Assembly: GCA_963969595.1 (NCBI GenBank)
Contig: OZ018411.1
Location: forward strand, 994,501 to 1,058,500
Source: Neckera pumila
Taxonomy: Eukaryota; Streptophyta; Bryopsida; Hypnales; Neckeraceae
DNA: 64,000 bases
Direction of reading: 5' to 3'
Shown here in pieces: positions 1-12,100 of this stretch; within the stretch, counting starts at the first letter, position 1; each line of letters starts with the position of its first letter. Under the pieces are notes generated by a model, which was not told the origin of the DNA, did no database searches, and saw nothing but the letters and a program-made list of their open reading frames with translations. Both the position numbers and the translations under genes were made by a program.

Positions 1-92
1 TCTTCACTATTGCTTTGCTCTTTGTAAACTACTCACATTGAATCCAAGCAAAGTGATGGTTAAGAATGGATGACCATCCATACCTTAAGTTT

Positions 93-258
93 GGCTGTTT
101 GTTTGTTTTGTTTTGTTTGTTTTGTTTGTTATGGTGAGATCTCTTGGACCATGCGTCCTCTAGGAGCATGCTTGATACCGTCCAAAAGCCCTTGGCAAGG
201 AGGGGTGTATGAGCTTGGTTTTGTGGCGTTCCAACTCAGGACAAAAAATATATTGAAT
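93..258 (-). repeat. Dispersed repeat R1, copy 1, left half (interrupted by CACTA)
   Basis: Read on the minus strand this is a short body followed by a (CAAA/CAAAA)n tail at about 93-130, the look of a non-LTR retroposon. The body matches copies at 47834-48045 and 54061-54472; shared blocks include GGAGGGGTG and GGTTTTGTGGCGTT (plus strand). The match stops at 258, exactly where CACTACAAGAA begins, and resumes at 23668. An open frame across the region is compositional. I could not assign tRNA-type promoter boxes, so SINE versus LINE fragment is open. Confidence 0.75.
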
Positions 259-732
259 CACTACAAGAAATGTGGGGTACTTTAACAAGGAACCTTAAGA
301 GGAATTTGCTAAAATGACATTCACATGCATTGATGGTCATGCTGGATGCATACAAGAAGTGGTTTGAGTTCCTTATTGCTGATAGGTCACGACAGTCGAC
401 TCACTTCTGCATTATTGGTCACCTCGGTCGAGTTGGTAACTTTGTTGAAGAAATTCACACTCACTCTTACCTTAACTTCGCTTCCATTTTATATTTTGAT
501 TAGGGCCACTTTACACCAAGAGGCCGGGCCAATTTCTCTTGGGGCCGATTGCATCAAATTTCAGCCCGTTTTGGGCTGGAGGCCGGCCTCAACTACTAAT
601 TAAAATAAGATTATAATGGGGGCCAATTTTCCCATATGTAAAGGCCTTGGGGCCAAGAAGCCGGGCCGATTCAATAAAGCTAGCAAATTTCAGCCCTCTC
701 TCTCTCTCTCTCTTCATTGCTATTTGGACAAG

Positions 733-2208
733 ATGGATGAACGTAGACAAAAGGTGTTGGTGGCTCTTGTGTTCTTCATGGCCGTGCAACATGTTATGGC
801 AGTTGCTGCAATTTTGCAAAAACTTGCATTGCATCAGCATTATGCTGGGATGGCAATGGTTTTTGCTGTGATGGTTGCGGAAAGTGGTGCTTCGAGGAGG
901 ACATGGAGCATTTGGATGTATGACCGGAGTACTCTTTTTGCGGACAGACAGTTATTTGGATGCTACTCAGTTAAGTTATTCAAGCAACATACAAGGTTAC
1001 TTCCTGAAACTTTTGATTATTTGTATGGTGTCTTATCTCCATCATTGAGTCGTAAGGATACAAATTATAGAGCATCCATTCCTCTTAGAAATCGGGTTGC
1101 TCTTTCTTTGAATAGACTTAGTAGTGGTAATTCATTACGCGGTTGTGCTGAAATTTATGGAATTCATGAAAGTACTGCATCTATCATTGTTAGGGAGTTT
1201 TGTGCAGCAATTGAGAAGCTTTTAAAACCATTAGTGATTGAGAAACAATCTAGAGCCACTTTGAGTAGAATTGCAGCCGAGTTTGAGGAGCTCAGGGGAT
1301 TACCATATGTGATTGGGGCGGTTGATGGAAGTCATATACCTATCATTGCTCCTCCTATAGATCCTACTTCATATTATTGTAGGAAAGGTTTTTATTCAGC
1401 TCTACTTCAAGGTGTAGTGGACAGCAAATGTAGGTTCTGGGATTAAGATTTTGGATGGGCCGGGCGTTGTCATGACTGGACTTTGTTCCACAATTCAAAT
1501 ATTGGGAAGAAAGTGATGAAAGGTGAGCTATTACCTTACAAACTTATGGGTGATGCGGCTTATCCAATGAGACCATGGTTCTATTCTCCTTTCAAAGGTG
1601 AAAAAGATGGATTACCTAGAGCAAAGGCGCATTGGAATTTTATCCAATCATCAACAAGAATGGCTGTAGAGAGAGCCTTTGGTATATTGAAAGGGAGGTG
1701 GAGGATTATATTGAAGAGAATTGACATGCCTCTCCGACATGTACCAAATCTGGTAACTACCTGCATTTGCCTTCACAACTTGTGTATAATACATCGAGAC
1801 AAGTTTGATGATGAATGGGCAAAGGAAGGAGAGAGAATCATGCATATAGAAAGTACAAATCAACTAGGACAGCTAGAGAATACAGATATTTTTATGGCAG
1901 CAACACAAGCAGCAAAAGAGATGAGAAGATACCTAAAAATGGACGAGGTTGAAGTAGGAAGTGTGCAGATTGAAGACATCGAAGAGACCGTGGTAAATGA
2001 CATTGAAGGTATAGAAGAAGATGAAGATGAGAATACGGAGATTGTAGAAACAAAAAAGGACAAGGAGGCTAGAATGAAAAGCATGCTTGTGCAAGCTACA
2101 CAAGCACATGAATTACTAGCTCAATCTTTTTGGGAAGCACATTTGAGAAGGGAAGGAAAAATTCTCTTCCCTTGTGATCACGATGCATCTGATTCGGCGG
2201 AAGACTAA
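733..2208 (+). pseudogene. PIF/Harbinger (HARBI1-like) DDE transposase with one in-frame stop
   Basis: This encodes the cut-and-paste transposase of the element (DDE_Tnp_4 type). The frame is open from ATG 733 to a TAA at 1444-1446 and continues in the same frame to 2208. The catalytic D, D and E codons appear at 1324 (in GAVDGSHI), 1474 (in RCHDWTLF) and 1669 (in AVERAFGILKGRW). A helix-turn-helix-like stretch near SGNSLRGCAEIYGIHESTAS lies upstream, and an acidic tail follows the DDE core. The stop falls between the first and second catalytic residues, so neither fragment would work alone. The start is chosen because the family-like sequence begins just downstream; an upstream open extension to 616 contains only terminal element sequence. 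The absence of any other lesion suggests recent inactivation. Confidence 0.9.
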
Positions 2209-2210
2209 AT

Positions 2211-3531
2211 CTAAAGTTTGTCTATAAGCCTATCCATTTGTCGTTTTACCTTTTCTAGTAAAGCATTGATTTTTTCAAAATTCTGAACCATGACTGAACT
2301 ATTTTCGGCCATTTGTATGAAAACTCCATAGCATTGCTCCTGAAAATTCTTCTTGTCCACTTTGGTTGCTGAATTTGGAGTCGTAGTTGGACTGTCCTTT
2401 GAATGTAGATCTTTCTCAATGTCCGTGGTGCTATCTTCGGCACTAACTGAATCATTAGCAGAAGCTGTCACATGTTTCATTATAGTACCAGTCTGATGCC
2501 ACCATTGATCAAAAGAATCGTAGAACTTACATGCATGGCGGTCTGATCCTGAAATTCCATTTGCCATCTTGTCTTGTTTGTATAGCTTGTACAAACTGTT
2601 GAATTTCTTTTTGCAAGCCTTCGCAGTTCGATTTAGTCCAGGAATTACCGCAATCAAACGAGCATGTAGCTTCAACCAAGTATCTACACCTGCACATCAG
2701 TTGCATAGGTTGAAAACATAGTAAAAAAGTTGTTTTGGGCTTGATTAGGCCTCTAAATAGTGAATGAGCTGTGAATTCCAGCAATGGTTCTTGTATAAGA
2801 ACTCCATGTTGGGTGCAATGGACATGAGGGGGGAAGGAAGGAAGACTTGGAGGTCTCCTAAAGAGACTCTCCCCTCACGCCCGCGAGGTGGGGGGATCAA
2901 ACCCTAGCTCCATCACAAATTGCTCTCCCAACGGTCGCCTCGTAGCCCGTTGGGGGCAAAAGGGGGGGTCCCTCGGGGCGAGGCGGCAAAGGCTAAGGCC
3001 TTTAAAAGGCCAAATTGGCCAAATCTGAAATCTGATTTTTTTTGTCAATAAATTTACATATGCAAAAAAATTACCTTGTTTCTTTGCGTTCTTCATAAAT
3101 TCGGGTTCCATCTCACCACGCAACAAAATCATAGTCTCTATGTCATGGTCCTTCCAATTCTTTGAGCCAAGGTCTTCTTCTTCTTCCACCTTCTCTTTCT
3201 TCACGTTCTGTTTGCGAGGCTTCTTTGCAGCTGCGGCTCCTCTCTTCTTCGGTGCTGGTGGAGCTATAATCTGTACCTCCTCCTCTTCAATCTCTGCAAT
3301 AGCCTTTCTCTTTGACTGACTTCCAAGCATGTCCAGAATCAACGGTGGCAGTGGAGGAATAGGAGTTCCAGGAGGCGGTTGAAAAAAATTTGGAACCCCT
3401 ACACTACCTATATGTTCTTGTAAAGAAGTTTGGAAGGGCTGAAAAGCATGAGCTTGAGCCCTTTGATACCTTTGCATCACCTCATATCCTTCCCTAGAAT
3501 TATATCCACTCATCTCTAAGGACCCCTCCAT
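2211..3531 (-). CDS. PIF/Harbinger ORF2-type Myb/SANT-like DNA-binding protein, two exons
   Basis: Exon 1 is 3531-3075 and exon 2 is 2689-2211 on the minus strand. The intron has GT-AG ends and splits a glycine codon (phase 1). The spliced product is 311 aa and uninterrupted. A Pro-rich N-terminal part is followed by acidic and Lys-rich segments, then a trihelix-like Myb/SANT domain beginning NWKDHDIETMILLRGEMEPEF and continuing across the junction through TWLKLHARLIAVIPGLNRT to KACKKKFNSLYKLYKQDK. A Ser/Thr-rich linker and a C-terminal helical region follow. PIF elements typically pair a transposase with such a protein, which helps it bind the ends and enter the nucleus. The stop lies two bases past the transposase stop on the other strand, a tail-to-tail arrangement. 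The intron holds a SINE-like insertion. Confidence 0.85.
2830..2995 (-). mobile_element. tRNA-derived SINE-like insertion in the intron of the Harbinger ORF2 gene
   Basis: A GC-rich block interrupts otherwise AT-rich intron sequence. On the minus strand it contains GTTGGGAGAGC, resembling a tRNA D-arm (Pol III A box), and about 26 bases later GGTTTGATCCCC, a good B-box match. It ends in a C/T-rich tract near 2825-2845. I could not find a convincing target duplication, so the boundaries are approximate. Confidence 0.5.
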
Positions 3532-3981
3532 GCTATCTCTAGAAACGGCAGCAACAAATTGACAAGCGCAAAAAAATTCAGCAAGAGATGTTCTACAAGG
3601 AGAAAAGAGAGAGACAAAGAGAAGAGAGGAGAGGATGAAATGATGATGAGACCAAAAGAGCCGTTCAGATTTCTAGACAATCCAACGGATCTGGTTTGTT
3701 GAAAAAAATTATATTTTATAAAAAAAGGTTTTTAAATTGAAATCTGACATTGGCCCCAAGGCCAAGAATTGGCCCTCCATTTTGGGTGCACCCAATTCAG
3801 CGAGCTCGGGCCATGTCAGAACGTACGTTTTTTGATTAAAAAATTCATTTGACCAAATTGGCTCGGCTTCTTGGTGTAAAGGGATTCGGGCCAATTTCAG
3901 GCTTTCGGCCAATCACAAGTGAGGACTTCAGGCCTCTTACACAACAAATTGGCCCGGCCTCTTCGTGTAAAGCGGCCCTTA

Positions 3982-5521
3982 GTGTGAGGGGCGCACATGC
4001 ACCTGCCAAGCAAGGTGCTTTTATAGGGCAGTTCCGTACGAGGGGTCTGTCGTAAATTCTGAAATCCTTTACTGTGGGAACGTCTTTTTTTTAAACCTCG
4101 ACTCTCAGGAAAAGGAGCAGCAAACTGCAGTTGCTGTTGTCATTTACTGTCACTACTGATGTCTTCTTTGGCGTCCGCTTCAATTCTCCTATCAGGTTGC
4201 AGAGTTCCCAGCGTGCTTGACGGAGCGCTTCCTGAAATACTCAGTTTTTTTTTTATTACTTTCAGCTGAAGGCAAGCGGTTACCTTTTTTTTTTTTTTAA
4301 ATGATAACTCCCATCAAAGGCAGCCGTCTCTTCATCCTCAAGGAACATGCATATCCTGGGAGGTCATGGAAGTCACTTCGTCAATCTCTGGAATTAATGA
4401 CTCCAAATCGTCATAAGTAAAAAAGGATTTGTAAATCTTCAAATTCATAATTGAATTCACTTTGCTGAGTCAATGAAACTGTAATTAATGATTTTAACAA
4501 AGGCTTCCTACATCAAATTTCCTGTGACTACATATACCAGTACTGAAGGCTACCACTCTCCCTGGTTATGTCTTGCATTCCACTACCTTCATTCTTTTGC
4601 ATTTCGAGGACTCCCTGCTCACTGGAGCTCCATCCATGTCAATTCCTTTGCAATTTCCATATCTTTCCTTCTCCCAATTGACAATTCTAACAACGGTATG
4701 TCTTACTACATATATGAGGCCAAAGATAATGGCGGAGAAGGTCAAGGAGGGACGGATAAATCATGGTTCCAGAAGACTATGAAGGCCTCATCGGCAAAAC
4801 GCTTGGTAAGTTCTAAACCATCCTCTCCTCCAATCGTATTTGCTGTTCTACATTCCCATTTGCTTCTTCATGCCATTCAGTTCTATTAAGACTTTCCTAA
4901 ATCAATTTCTGGAGGCTCTATCCGTGACCTACAAATCTGCATGCAAATAGCCATCTTCATCCGCACTTGTTGCATTGCCGTCCTTTTTAGCAAAGAATCT
5001 TTCCCTGTATGGTAAGACAGTTAATGCCGTTAGTGAATTGCCGTTGAAATGAAGGACTGCTTGCATTAGTTTCTACTACGTCAATCAGAATACTACAACA
5101 TGGAATATCTTGCTGTCACTTCTTCCTCCTTCCTATTTGTTACACAAAATACAACGTCTCAGTGCTTACCTTGGAAAATCTGTAATGCAGAATGTTCCTG
5201 CTTGGTTCTACCGATCCTTTTCACAGGAGTTCCAATACAGCCAGGTCACGCTCTAGTACGACGGATCTTCTTATTTGTGCCCTATTACCGTCAACCTCAG
5301 CGTCACGAAAGGCCATTCACGCGCTTCCTTTGGTGCGGGTTGGAAAGAATTCATGAACACACATGCCCTTGTACAAGGAGAGTGATTCCAATTCACTTTG
5401 GTGGGACCGTCTCACTTCATAGTCACTCGCCTTTCCAGCGACTGTGACAAGAGGTCGAGAGCAGCAACATGGAAGTGGACGGTGATACCGTCCATCTCTT
5501 CTAAATGTTAATACTTTGGAT
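3982..5521. other. CACTA left subterminal region, no gene seen
   Basis: I see no conserved protein here. Short motifs around TTACCG/CGGTAA and ACCGTC recur, as expected of a region binding the element's accessory protein, but I cannot define a unit. Open frames at 4488-4889 and 5100-5447 have no recognisable content. Confidence 0.5.
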
Positions 5522-5791
5522 CACTATAAGAAACCCCCGTTTTAGGTGACAAGCCCTAATTTTTTATGACGGATTTTAGGTGATGTCAATGTTGACAGTC
5601 CAAAAATTTCATGTCAACAAAAATGTACAATGTAACATCAATATTGGCAATCCAATGTTTTTATGTCAATATTGATGTAACATTGTGCATTTTTGTTGAC
5701 ATAAAATTTTTAGGTTGTCAACATTGACATCACCTAAAATCCGTCATAAAAAATTAGGACTCGTTATCTAAAACGGGGGTTTCTTATAGTG
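5522..5791. mobile_element. Palindromic CACTA-type MITE, 270 bp
   Basis: The element begins CACTATAAGAAACCCCCG and ends with its reverse complement. The arms (about 130 bp each) remain closely matched to the centre, so almost the whole element can fold into one hairpin. It is flanked by GAT on both sides (5519-5521 and 5792-5794), the 3-bp duplication of CACTA elements. It encodes nothing. Its termini differ from those of the surrounding large CACTA element, so it belongs to a different family. Confidence 0.9.
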
Positions 5792-5794
5792 GAT

Positions 5795-6982
5795 GATTGT
5801 CTGCCATATACCTCCGCCACTTCATGCCGTGTCATCCTGGAGCAAGCTCTTCGACATTTCGTGAACTCTGCCTCTGCAAAGGTCTACAAGCAATGGAGGA
5901 ACGACCCACTCGTACTGCCAATTCCCGCTTTGTCAATGGACAACTTCTCTACTTCTTGACAGTTTTTCTCGTTTGTAGTATTCCATCTGGTTTTCCTCTT
6001 GTACAGTTGAGTAGTCAGTCACTGAAACCGTGAACGCTACGCTCAAAGAAAATTGCAATACAGTGGGACCGTTCATTGAATTACACAAGTACAAGTGCTT
6101 TCACTTCTCCTGCTCAATGTAGGAAGACAGCAGTGACAACTTTTTTTTGTTATACAGTAATACGGTAAAACTGTAAGCATTACCGCCAATTAATACAAAC
6201 ACTCCGTTGTACCCATCTCTTGCTTTGGATGCTCGTTCACTTCTTCCATCTTCTCCGTGCTTTTATGTTCACCACTTCTGCTGCGTAAAACCCTATTCAA
6301 ATCATCTTCATGTCCGTCTGTCGGAACCTAAAAATCCACTTTTACTAATTTAAAATACAAATGAAGGAATAATATTCTTCTTAGCAGTAAATTTTTTCGA
6401 TTTTTAGATAGTTATAGACCGTATAATGTTTAGAACCGAAAACCGGAAGTGGACTGATCAGGAATCGATGTAAAGGCTAACCAAATGTACCGGAAATAAA
6501 GAACCGGAGTTCGAATTCGCCTAGACCGGATCAGGAAAGGGGTAACAAGAACCGGCATCCAACGGTGACCTACTTAACCCTAGGGAACTACGGGAATGTT
6601 CTAATCATTAGTGAACGGAAATCCTAAACGGGCAGATTTAACGGACAAAGCCTGGATTAAGGGAATCATTAGGAGCAGCTGGGATTGGCTCTCTTAAACC
6701 CCATCCGTCCAAAGATTGGTCACTTACATTTTCCTGCCCTGACTGAAAGTTGTAGCAACGTGCACCATTACTGGTTTCCGATCTGTGCATCAGTATTGGA
6801 TTTTGAGTTGACGAACTGTGGAAGAGAGTGCTTGAAGAACATTAAGCGCAAAAGAGAGGTCTGCTAGCATTTTAGCTTAGCGTTAGTGCTTGCACAGCTG
6901 AAAGGGAGAGAGAGAGAGTCGTGAGGACCACTCTTTTTCCGATTTCCGAGAGTAGACCGGCCGCATCCTAACAGAAGGAGAG
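5795..6982. other. Non-coding stretch upstream of the decayed gag-like frame
   Basis: The first part resembles the CACTA subterminal region and contains ACCGTTCATTGAATTACA at 6069-6086, repeated identically at 23343-23360. From about 6325 the character changes to recurring CCGGA/ACCGG motifs that continue past the following frame, suggesting a separate inserted element beginning near 6325. I could not prove its ends. Confidence 0.4.
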
Positions 6983-9133
6983 ATGGCTGCAAGTCAGAGC
7001 GGGGGAGCCACCATCTCGCTCCAGTATGTGACGCCACGATTGCCCAAGGAGGAGTTGGAGCTGGCGGAGCTGAAGAAAGACCTGGAGCAAATGGGGTGCG
7101 CTGGGTTCTTGATTTGACCGTGGGACTTCAGAAGCGAAGCAGTAGTGGCGGAATTGAGGCCTGGAGCGCCAACTCGCACCGCGATCACAATCCGTGCAAA
7201 GCCCAAGCAATGGACGGCGGACATGTGGAGGAAGGTCTATCTATTCGACCAGGAAGGCAAGGGAAGTGCATCCCGGAAACACCAGTATACGGTGGGTAAG
7301 TTCCGAAATCCAATTAGTAAGAAAGACGGGTTCTCAGTCACCGACTGTATCAATCAGAGAGAAAAGCGGTTGTTACAGTATGTCTTGGCCATTCTCAACC
7401 CGGAAAGGCCAAGCCGAGTTTCTCGGATATTGGCCAACACAATATTTGGCGCATTGTCGGGAGACTGGAAAGTAGATTGGGGAGTGGTCATCCAGGACCA
7501 AGTACTGAAAATGGTGAATAATGTTGGGAAGGCCAAGCCTTCCACCATCTGTCCATTCTTATTTCATCTGTATCATTCTGAGGGGGTGATGACAAAAGAC
7601 AAAGAGGTAGAGTATGAGGCCACTACTGCCCTGGTAGAGTTTGAAGTTCCGGACTTAGATCCTGAGACCGGAAATGAGGAAGAACCCTTAGATGAGGGAG
7701 ACAATGAGGATGAGCAGAGCGAGTCTGAGGACGATGAGGATGATGATAAAGGTGAGGAAACAAGAGGAAAAGGTCAGGTAGAGGAAGAGCAGACCAAGGA
7801 TACCGATCCGGTTTGGAGAGACGAGTCGCTAGAGAAAATCACCCGAGAATTGAGCGACTTCAGGAACCGGTACGAGAAGGAGCGAGGGGTGATGCAGACC
7901 ATCTGCACCATAGTGGGCGCCGTCCACCCAGCTCAAGCTTTAACCCAGGTAATACGGCTTACCCGAGAGAAGGAGAAGAATGAAAACAAGGAAGAATTGG
8001 CAAAGCTTTCCGGCCAAGTGGCCACTCTTAAACAGGAGTTGCGCCAGAAAACAGAAGAGGTGGAGAAGGAGAAAACGTTCTCCACGCAGACGCGAGACAC
8101 CATCTCCCAAATCCGGGAATTCATCACCCATCCGGGTGAAGTTGTCAACAAAGCTAACTTCTTTTTACCAACAAGTAATGGTGGAAGGACGACAGCTGCA
8201 TCAGAAGCTCATACTGGCTATGGTGACTTATTACAAGAAGATGGAGTCCACACTGGAGCAGCTGCGAGAAGTGATGCGCGAGGTAAATCCTTGAAGTGAT
8301 CCTGCACCGAGACCGGAACCGGATCACGAACCAGTTCAGCAGCCAACAACAGAGGACAAGGGTAAAAGTGAGACTTCTCACGAGCAACCAGACCTACCTG
8401 TACCGGAGGAGCACTAGGAAGCTAAGACAAGTCAGGTGCAGGAAACTGAGGTGGAGATCACCAAAGTTACCGACCCGGATCTGGAGAATGACGAGTTGGA
8501 GGTCATGAAGGTGACGAGACCGGATCCAGCAAAGGCACAAGGACCGGAACCGGCAACCAGACCAGGAGGGTCCATTCCAGGAAAGAGTGCCAAGGTGAAG
8601 CAGATTAGTGCCCTCTCACCCTCCAAGTCTTCTCCCAAGACTCCCAGAAAGAAGGTGCAGTTTGGAGATGCAGGGAAGATGACGGCCCTGATGCAGTCCG
8701 TGGTGAAGACAGAGACTAAAGCCGATTGCGGCACTTCATCCAGCTCACCAAGTAAGGGCCTAATCAAGAAACCGGCTGGAGGAGATGCGACACCTCAGAG
8801 CAAGGTAGCAAAGCCTGCTCCAGTCCCGCATAAGAGAAAGACTCCTGAACCACAGTCGGCCAAGAAGAAATCCACCAAGGTTCAGGAGGAGGAGGAAGAA
8901 GAAGAGGATTACGACCATGATGAAGAGGAATCCGGTTCTGACTAGGATTCTAAACCTTATTCGGATCCCGATCAGGCCTTGGCAGAGACCTGAGCGACAA
9001 AGGCAAAGGCGGCCAGAGAGAAGGCAAAAGTCCGGTCTAAACAAATTGCTAAGCCGTAGACCAGAAAAAAGCCCTTGACCCGGAAGGGACCAGCTAAGGC
9101 AGGGTTTTATCCAGTGAAGAAGAGTAGGAAGTA
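6983..9133 (+). pseudogene. Decayed gag-like / plant-transposon protein with Glu- and Lys-rich C-terminus
   Basis: The frame starts at ATG 6983 (MAASQSGGATISLQYVTPRL) and is broken by an in-frame TGA near 7115, a frameshift near 8155-8170, a TGA near 8292, a TAG near 8415 and further TAG/TGA stops after 8940. Between the breaks it stays protein-like: a globular N-terminal domain (REKRLLQYVLAILNPERPSR, then GDWKVDWGVVIQDQVLKMV), an acidic stretch, a coiled coil at about 7830-8280, and a Pro/Lys-rich tail with nuclear-signal-like PHKRKTPEPQSAKKK. The N-terminal part resembles gag-like 'putative plant transposon protein' domains, judged from general pattern only. All visible stops are TAG or TGA, as expected from C-to-T decay of CAG, CGA or TGG codons. 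A nested retroelement remnant fits best; a captured host gene is possible. Confidence 0.55.
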
Positions 9134-12100
9134 GGTGAAGGTTCTGACAGTGACTGTAGGGCTGCATGCCTAATTTTGACAAGTAGATGTGTAGGTATAT
9201 TTTTAGTTTAGAAGGAGTTAGGACTCAAGTTGATTCTGGATTTTTAGGATCTAATATCCACTTTTAGTGGGAGCTTTTTGACTGTAGCTTAAGTTACCTA
9301 AATTAGATATGAAGTTAGGAATGAAACGTGTCATTCATTAGCTGTATTTAGCCTTACGCACTTTTTGAGTTTGAGGTATAGTTTAGTATTTAAAGGCGGA
9401 TTTTAGGTTTGATCCGAGTGGCATTTTCCATACTTTGTATTCCCAATTTTCTGTAAATGCCGTTGGAGTTTTCCAATTTACAATTGTGAGCTGTACCTTT
9501 TAGCACTTGTCCGTGTTATCGTGAGAGCAGTGAGATTGTGCAGATTTGGGTAAGGAGGAAGTGAAATCCGGATACAGGAAGTATCCGGTCCTTGGAGAGA
9601 TTGCGTGTTAGACAGGATACAATAGGCTTTCCTTGCGAGGATTAGAGCTGGCTTTTGTTAAGAAGCTGCTTTTGTCAAAAAGTATTATAGCTCTCCCATT
9701 TTTTTCTGACACCTCTTCTCTACCTAGGCCGTGGATTGTCCTGTAGTCTGTCATTGTAGTAATTGTTAGGAGAATCCAGACTTTCTTGCGTGACCTGCTA
9801 GCCTGCGTAGCCCATCCAGTCTAGTTGTGAGGACGGTCTCTTTCTTGTTGTTCTTGTCAAAGTTTTCTTTTTAAGTTTATATCGTGGATCTTCTGACACA
9901 TTAAAACTCGGAGGTTAGGAGTTAAGCTTCCTTCCTGAAGCCCAAAGTTGCAGATCCCTCTTAGTCCAGAGGTTAAACTTGAATTTATTACATATAGTTA
10001 CATACTCTAGATCGAATATATAATCGGGAAAGGAGTTTCCGGTTCCGGATTACTGGAGCTGGATCCGGTTTAGACTAGTACTTGGGGTTTATTTTGGGAT
10101 ACCAATTCACTGCATTCTGGCCACTTAGTAGAATTACACCGAGATCTCTGCGGAATGATACACGAGTTACTTTAGGATTCATTAAGGCCTTAGAGAAGGA
10201 TTTTGTACTTTCTGTGCTACGACACCGTCATCGTCCAGAACAAACCAAGTCTTCCACTAATCCTAATTCAACTGCGTCCGAAGGAGGATCATGCATACTT
10301 GAACCTCTGGAGAATCCAACTTCTGGTTCTACATTCACCTCTTCTACATTGTCCCTTTAGCTTTTCATTACGCCTAGTTTTTTCCACTGCCCACTTCACA
10401 AATAATGACATTTAATTTCACATAATGCTTTAGACTTCAAATGCTGTACACCTTAATCACAGTCGCAAAAAGTATGACCCAGTTCTTATTTACTTCTTTT
10501 GTTCATGACATCTACCGGTTCAACTTTTTCTATTTTCAAATAGCACGTACTTCTATAATATTGAACGACGTCACTTTGATTTATTGAAGTGCTGAAAATA
10601 GGTCATGCAAACATACCTACCCTGCAATAAGGTGCGATTCACCGGAACTTCTTTATTCTGATTGTACCAACTCAAAACAGTTTAAAATATAAAAAGTCCA
10701 CATCAATCCTACATGAGTTCTCCTAAATATATGTAACAGCTTCGTATTGCAGAAGAAATTTTTTTGCAGCTGAAGACGTCACTCCTTCTTATAACCCAAA
10801 TTTATAAAAACCAGTATTATACGAAGTTCACTATTGTATTCAAACCAAAGTCATTCCGCACAGCCTCTCCTCAAAATGCTACATGCACTGATTTACACAC
10901 CTCAATTCCTCTCAGATACAAAAAAATTCTTACAAAAACTCATTGGGCTGCCACTCCTTCATAACCGCATATTGTCATTCTATCCAAAGCTGTCTCTATC
11001 AACGTACACCTCCCAGGAAAACGTTTTTTTTTTGTCTCTTCATGACATCACTATGACCATGTGTACAAATAATATACATTTCCACGAAGTCGGTTAGGTG
11101 GTTACCAAATTCACCATAACCTTAAATTTCTTGAAATAGAGTACAGTAGACCTTTTATATTTGATGTGGACTATTACGTGATTCATTCAATCTTTCAACC
11201 AAATTATTTCTTTCAACTGATCTTCCTCAACAACGGCAAATTTCTAAATTCCGTGAATGCTACCTCATTTCCTTTTCAGTTATGCACCTACGTGTACTCT
11301 GGTGAATTCACTTGAAGTGATCCATTCCTTATAGTAGAACTTCAAATTGTAAGCATGACTTACAGTCAGAAACTACAGACATTACTTAGAAAAGCAATAG
11401 GAAATTCAGGAGTCCTTCCTAAAATAAAAGAGGTCCAATGAATTTGACAAACACTTCACGCACCATGCAAGCCAACTAGATTTGCCTTCACAGAATGACA
11501 TTCCAGTACTGAAAAATTAAGCTTACAAATACAATGGTGTTTATACCTCCATAGGTTCTTCCATCATTCCTTCCTAGTTATGGCAAACGACACAAAGCAC
11601 ATTGAATAATTCGGAGAAGTTCCTCCAATTACATATTTCATCCTTCACCCAAACAACATCATATGAATAAGCTTAAAATGAAAAACAATAATTAGTCCTC
11701 AACACCTACCACAATCCAATGCATGGAACGTTAGAAAAAAATGTGCACAATTCAAATCAATTGCCATCAGTATGACAATAGTATCGAACGCATTTACCTT
11801 CTACAGTGATTACAGCGGCTTTGCTTGATCATAAGGAACTCATATGCGTTCACAGTTCCCCACTTTCACCATTCCTCCAAGTTTCTTCTCGTCTGTTACC
11901 AAGTGTCTGTCCTGCAAATTATCCATGTTCAGAGGAAGATGTCAATAAACAATTTCATTTAGCTAAGGAGGCATCAAAAATTGAATTCATGATCCATCAC
12001 TCATGAGTATCGTCTCTCCTAACCTGCACTGGTCCTCTATCCTATTCTGGGCAACTCCACGTGATCATCAATTTCAATACAAAATTCAGGTTAGAACTTC

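Larger units (their letters stand above)
503..3978. mobile_element. PIF/Harbinger transposon, 3476 bp, with complete ends
   Basis: Terminal inverted repeats of 33 bp (503-535 and 3946-3978) differ at only two positions; both start GGGCC and contain AAGAGGCCGGGCCAATTT. Each end is flanked by TTA (500-502 and 3979-3981), the 3-bp target duplication of this superfamily. Two convergent genes have the expected content: a DDE transposase on plus (733-2208) and a Myb/SANT-like protein on minus (2211-3531). The ends look fit for mobilisation in trans, but the transposase has an in-frame stop. It sits about 240 bp inside the left end of the host CACTA element. Confidence 0.93.

Noticed and set aside
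6500..6515. GTTCGAATTC as a tRNA T-arm
   Set aside because: No cloverleaf can be formed around it; it lies in CCGG-rich repeat-like DNA.
7145..8299. A complete gene starting at 7145
   Set aside because: That position is a non-ATG start created by the in-frame TGA upstream; the same frame continues back to ATG 6983 and is broken at several later points.
6330..9900. TGTCGGAACC at about 6330 and TCTGACA at 9706 or 9890 as LTR boundaries around the gag-like frame
   Set aside because: The sequences that would be the two LTRs do not resemble each other; only short CCACTTTTA-like matches are shared.
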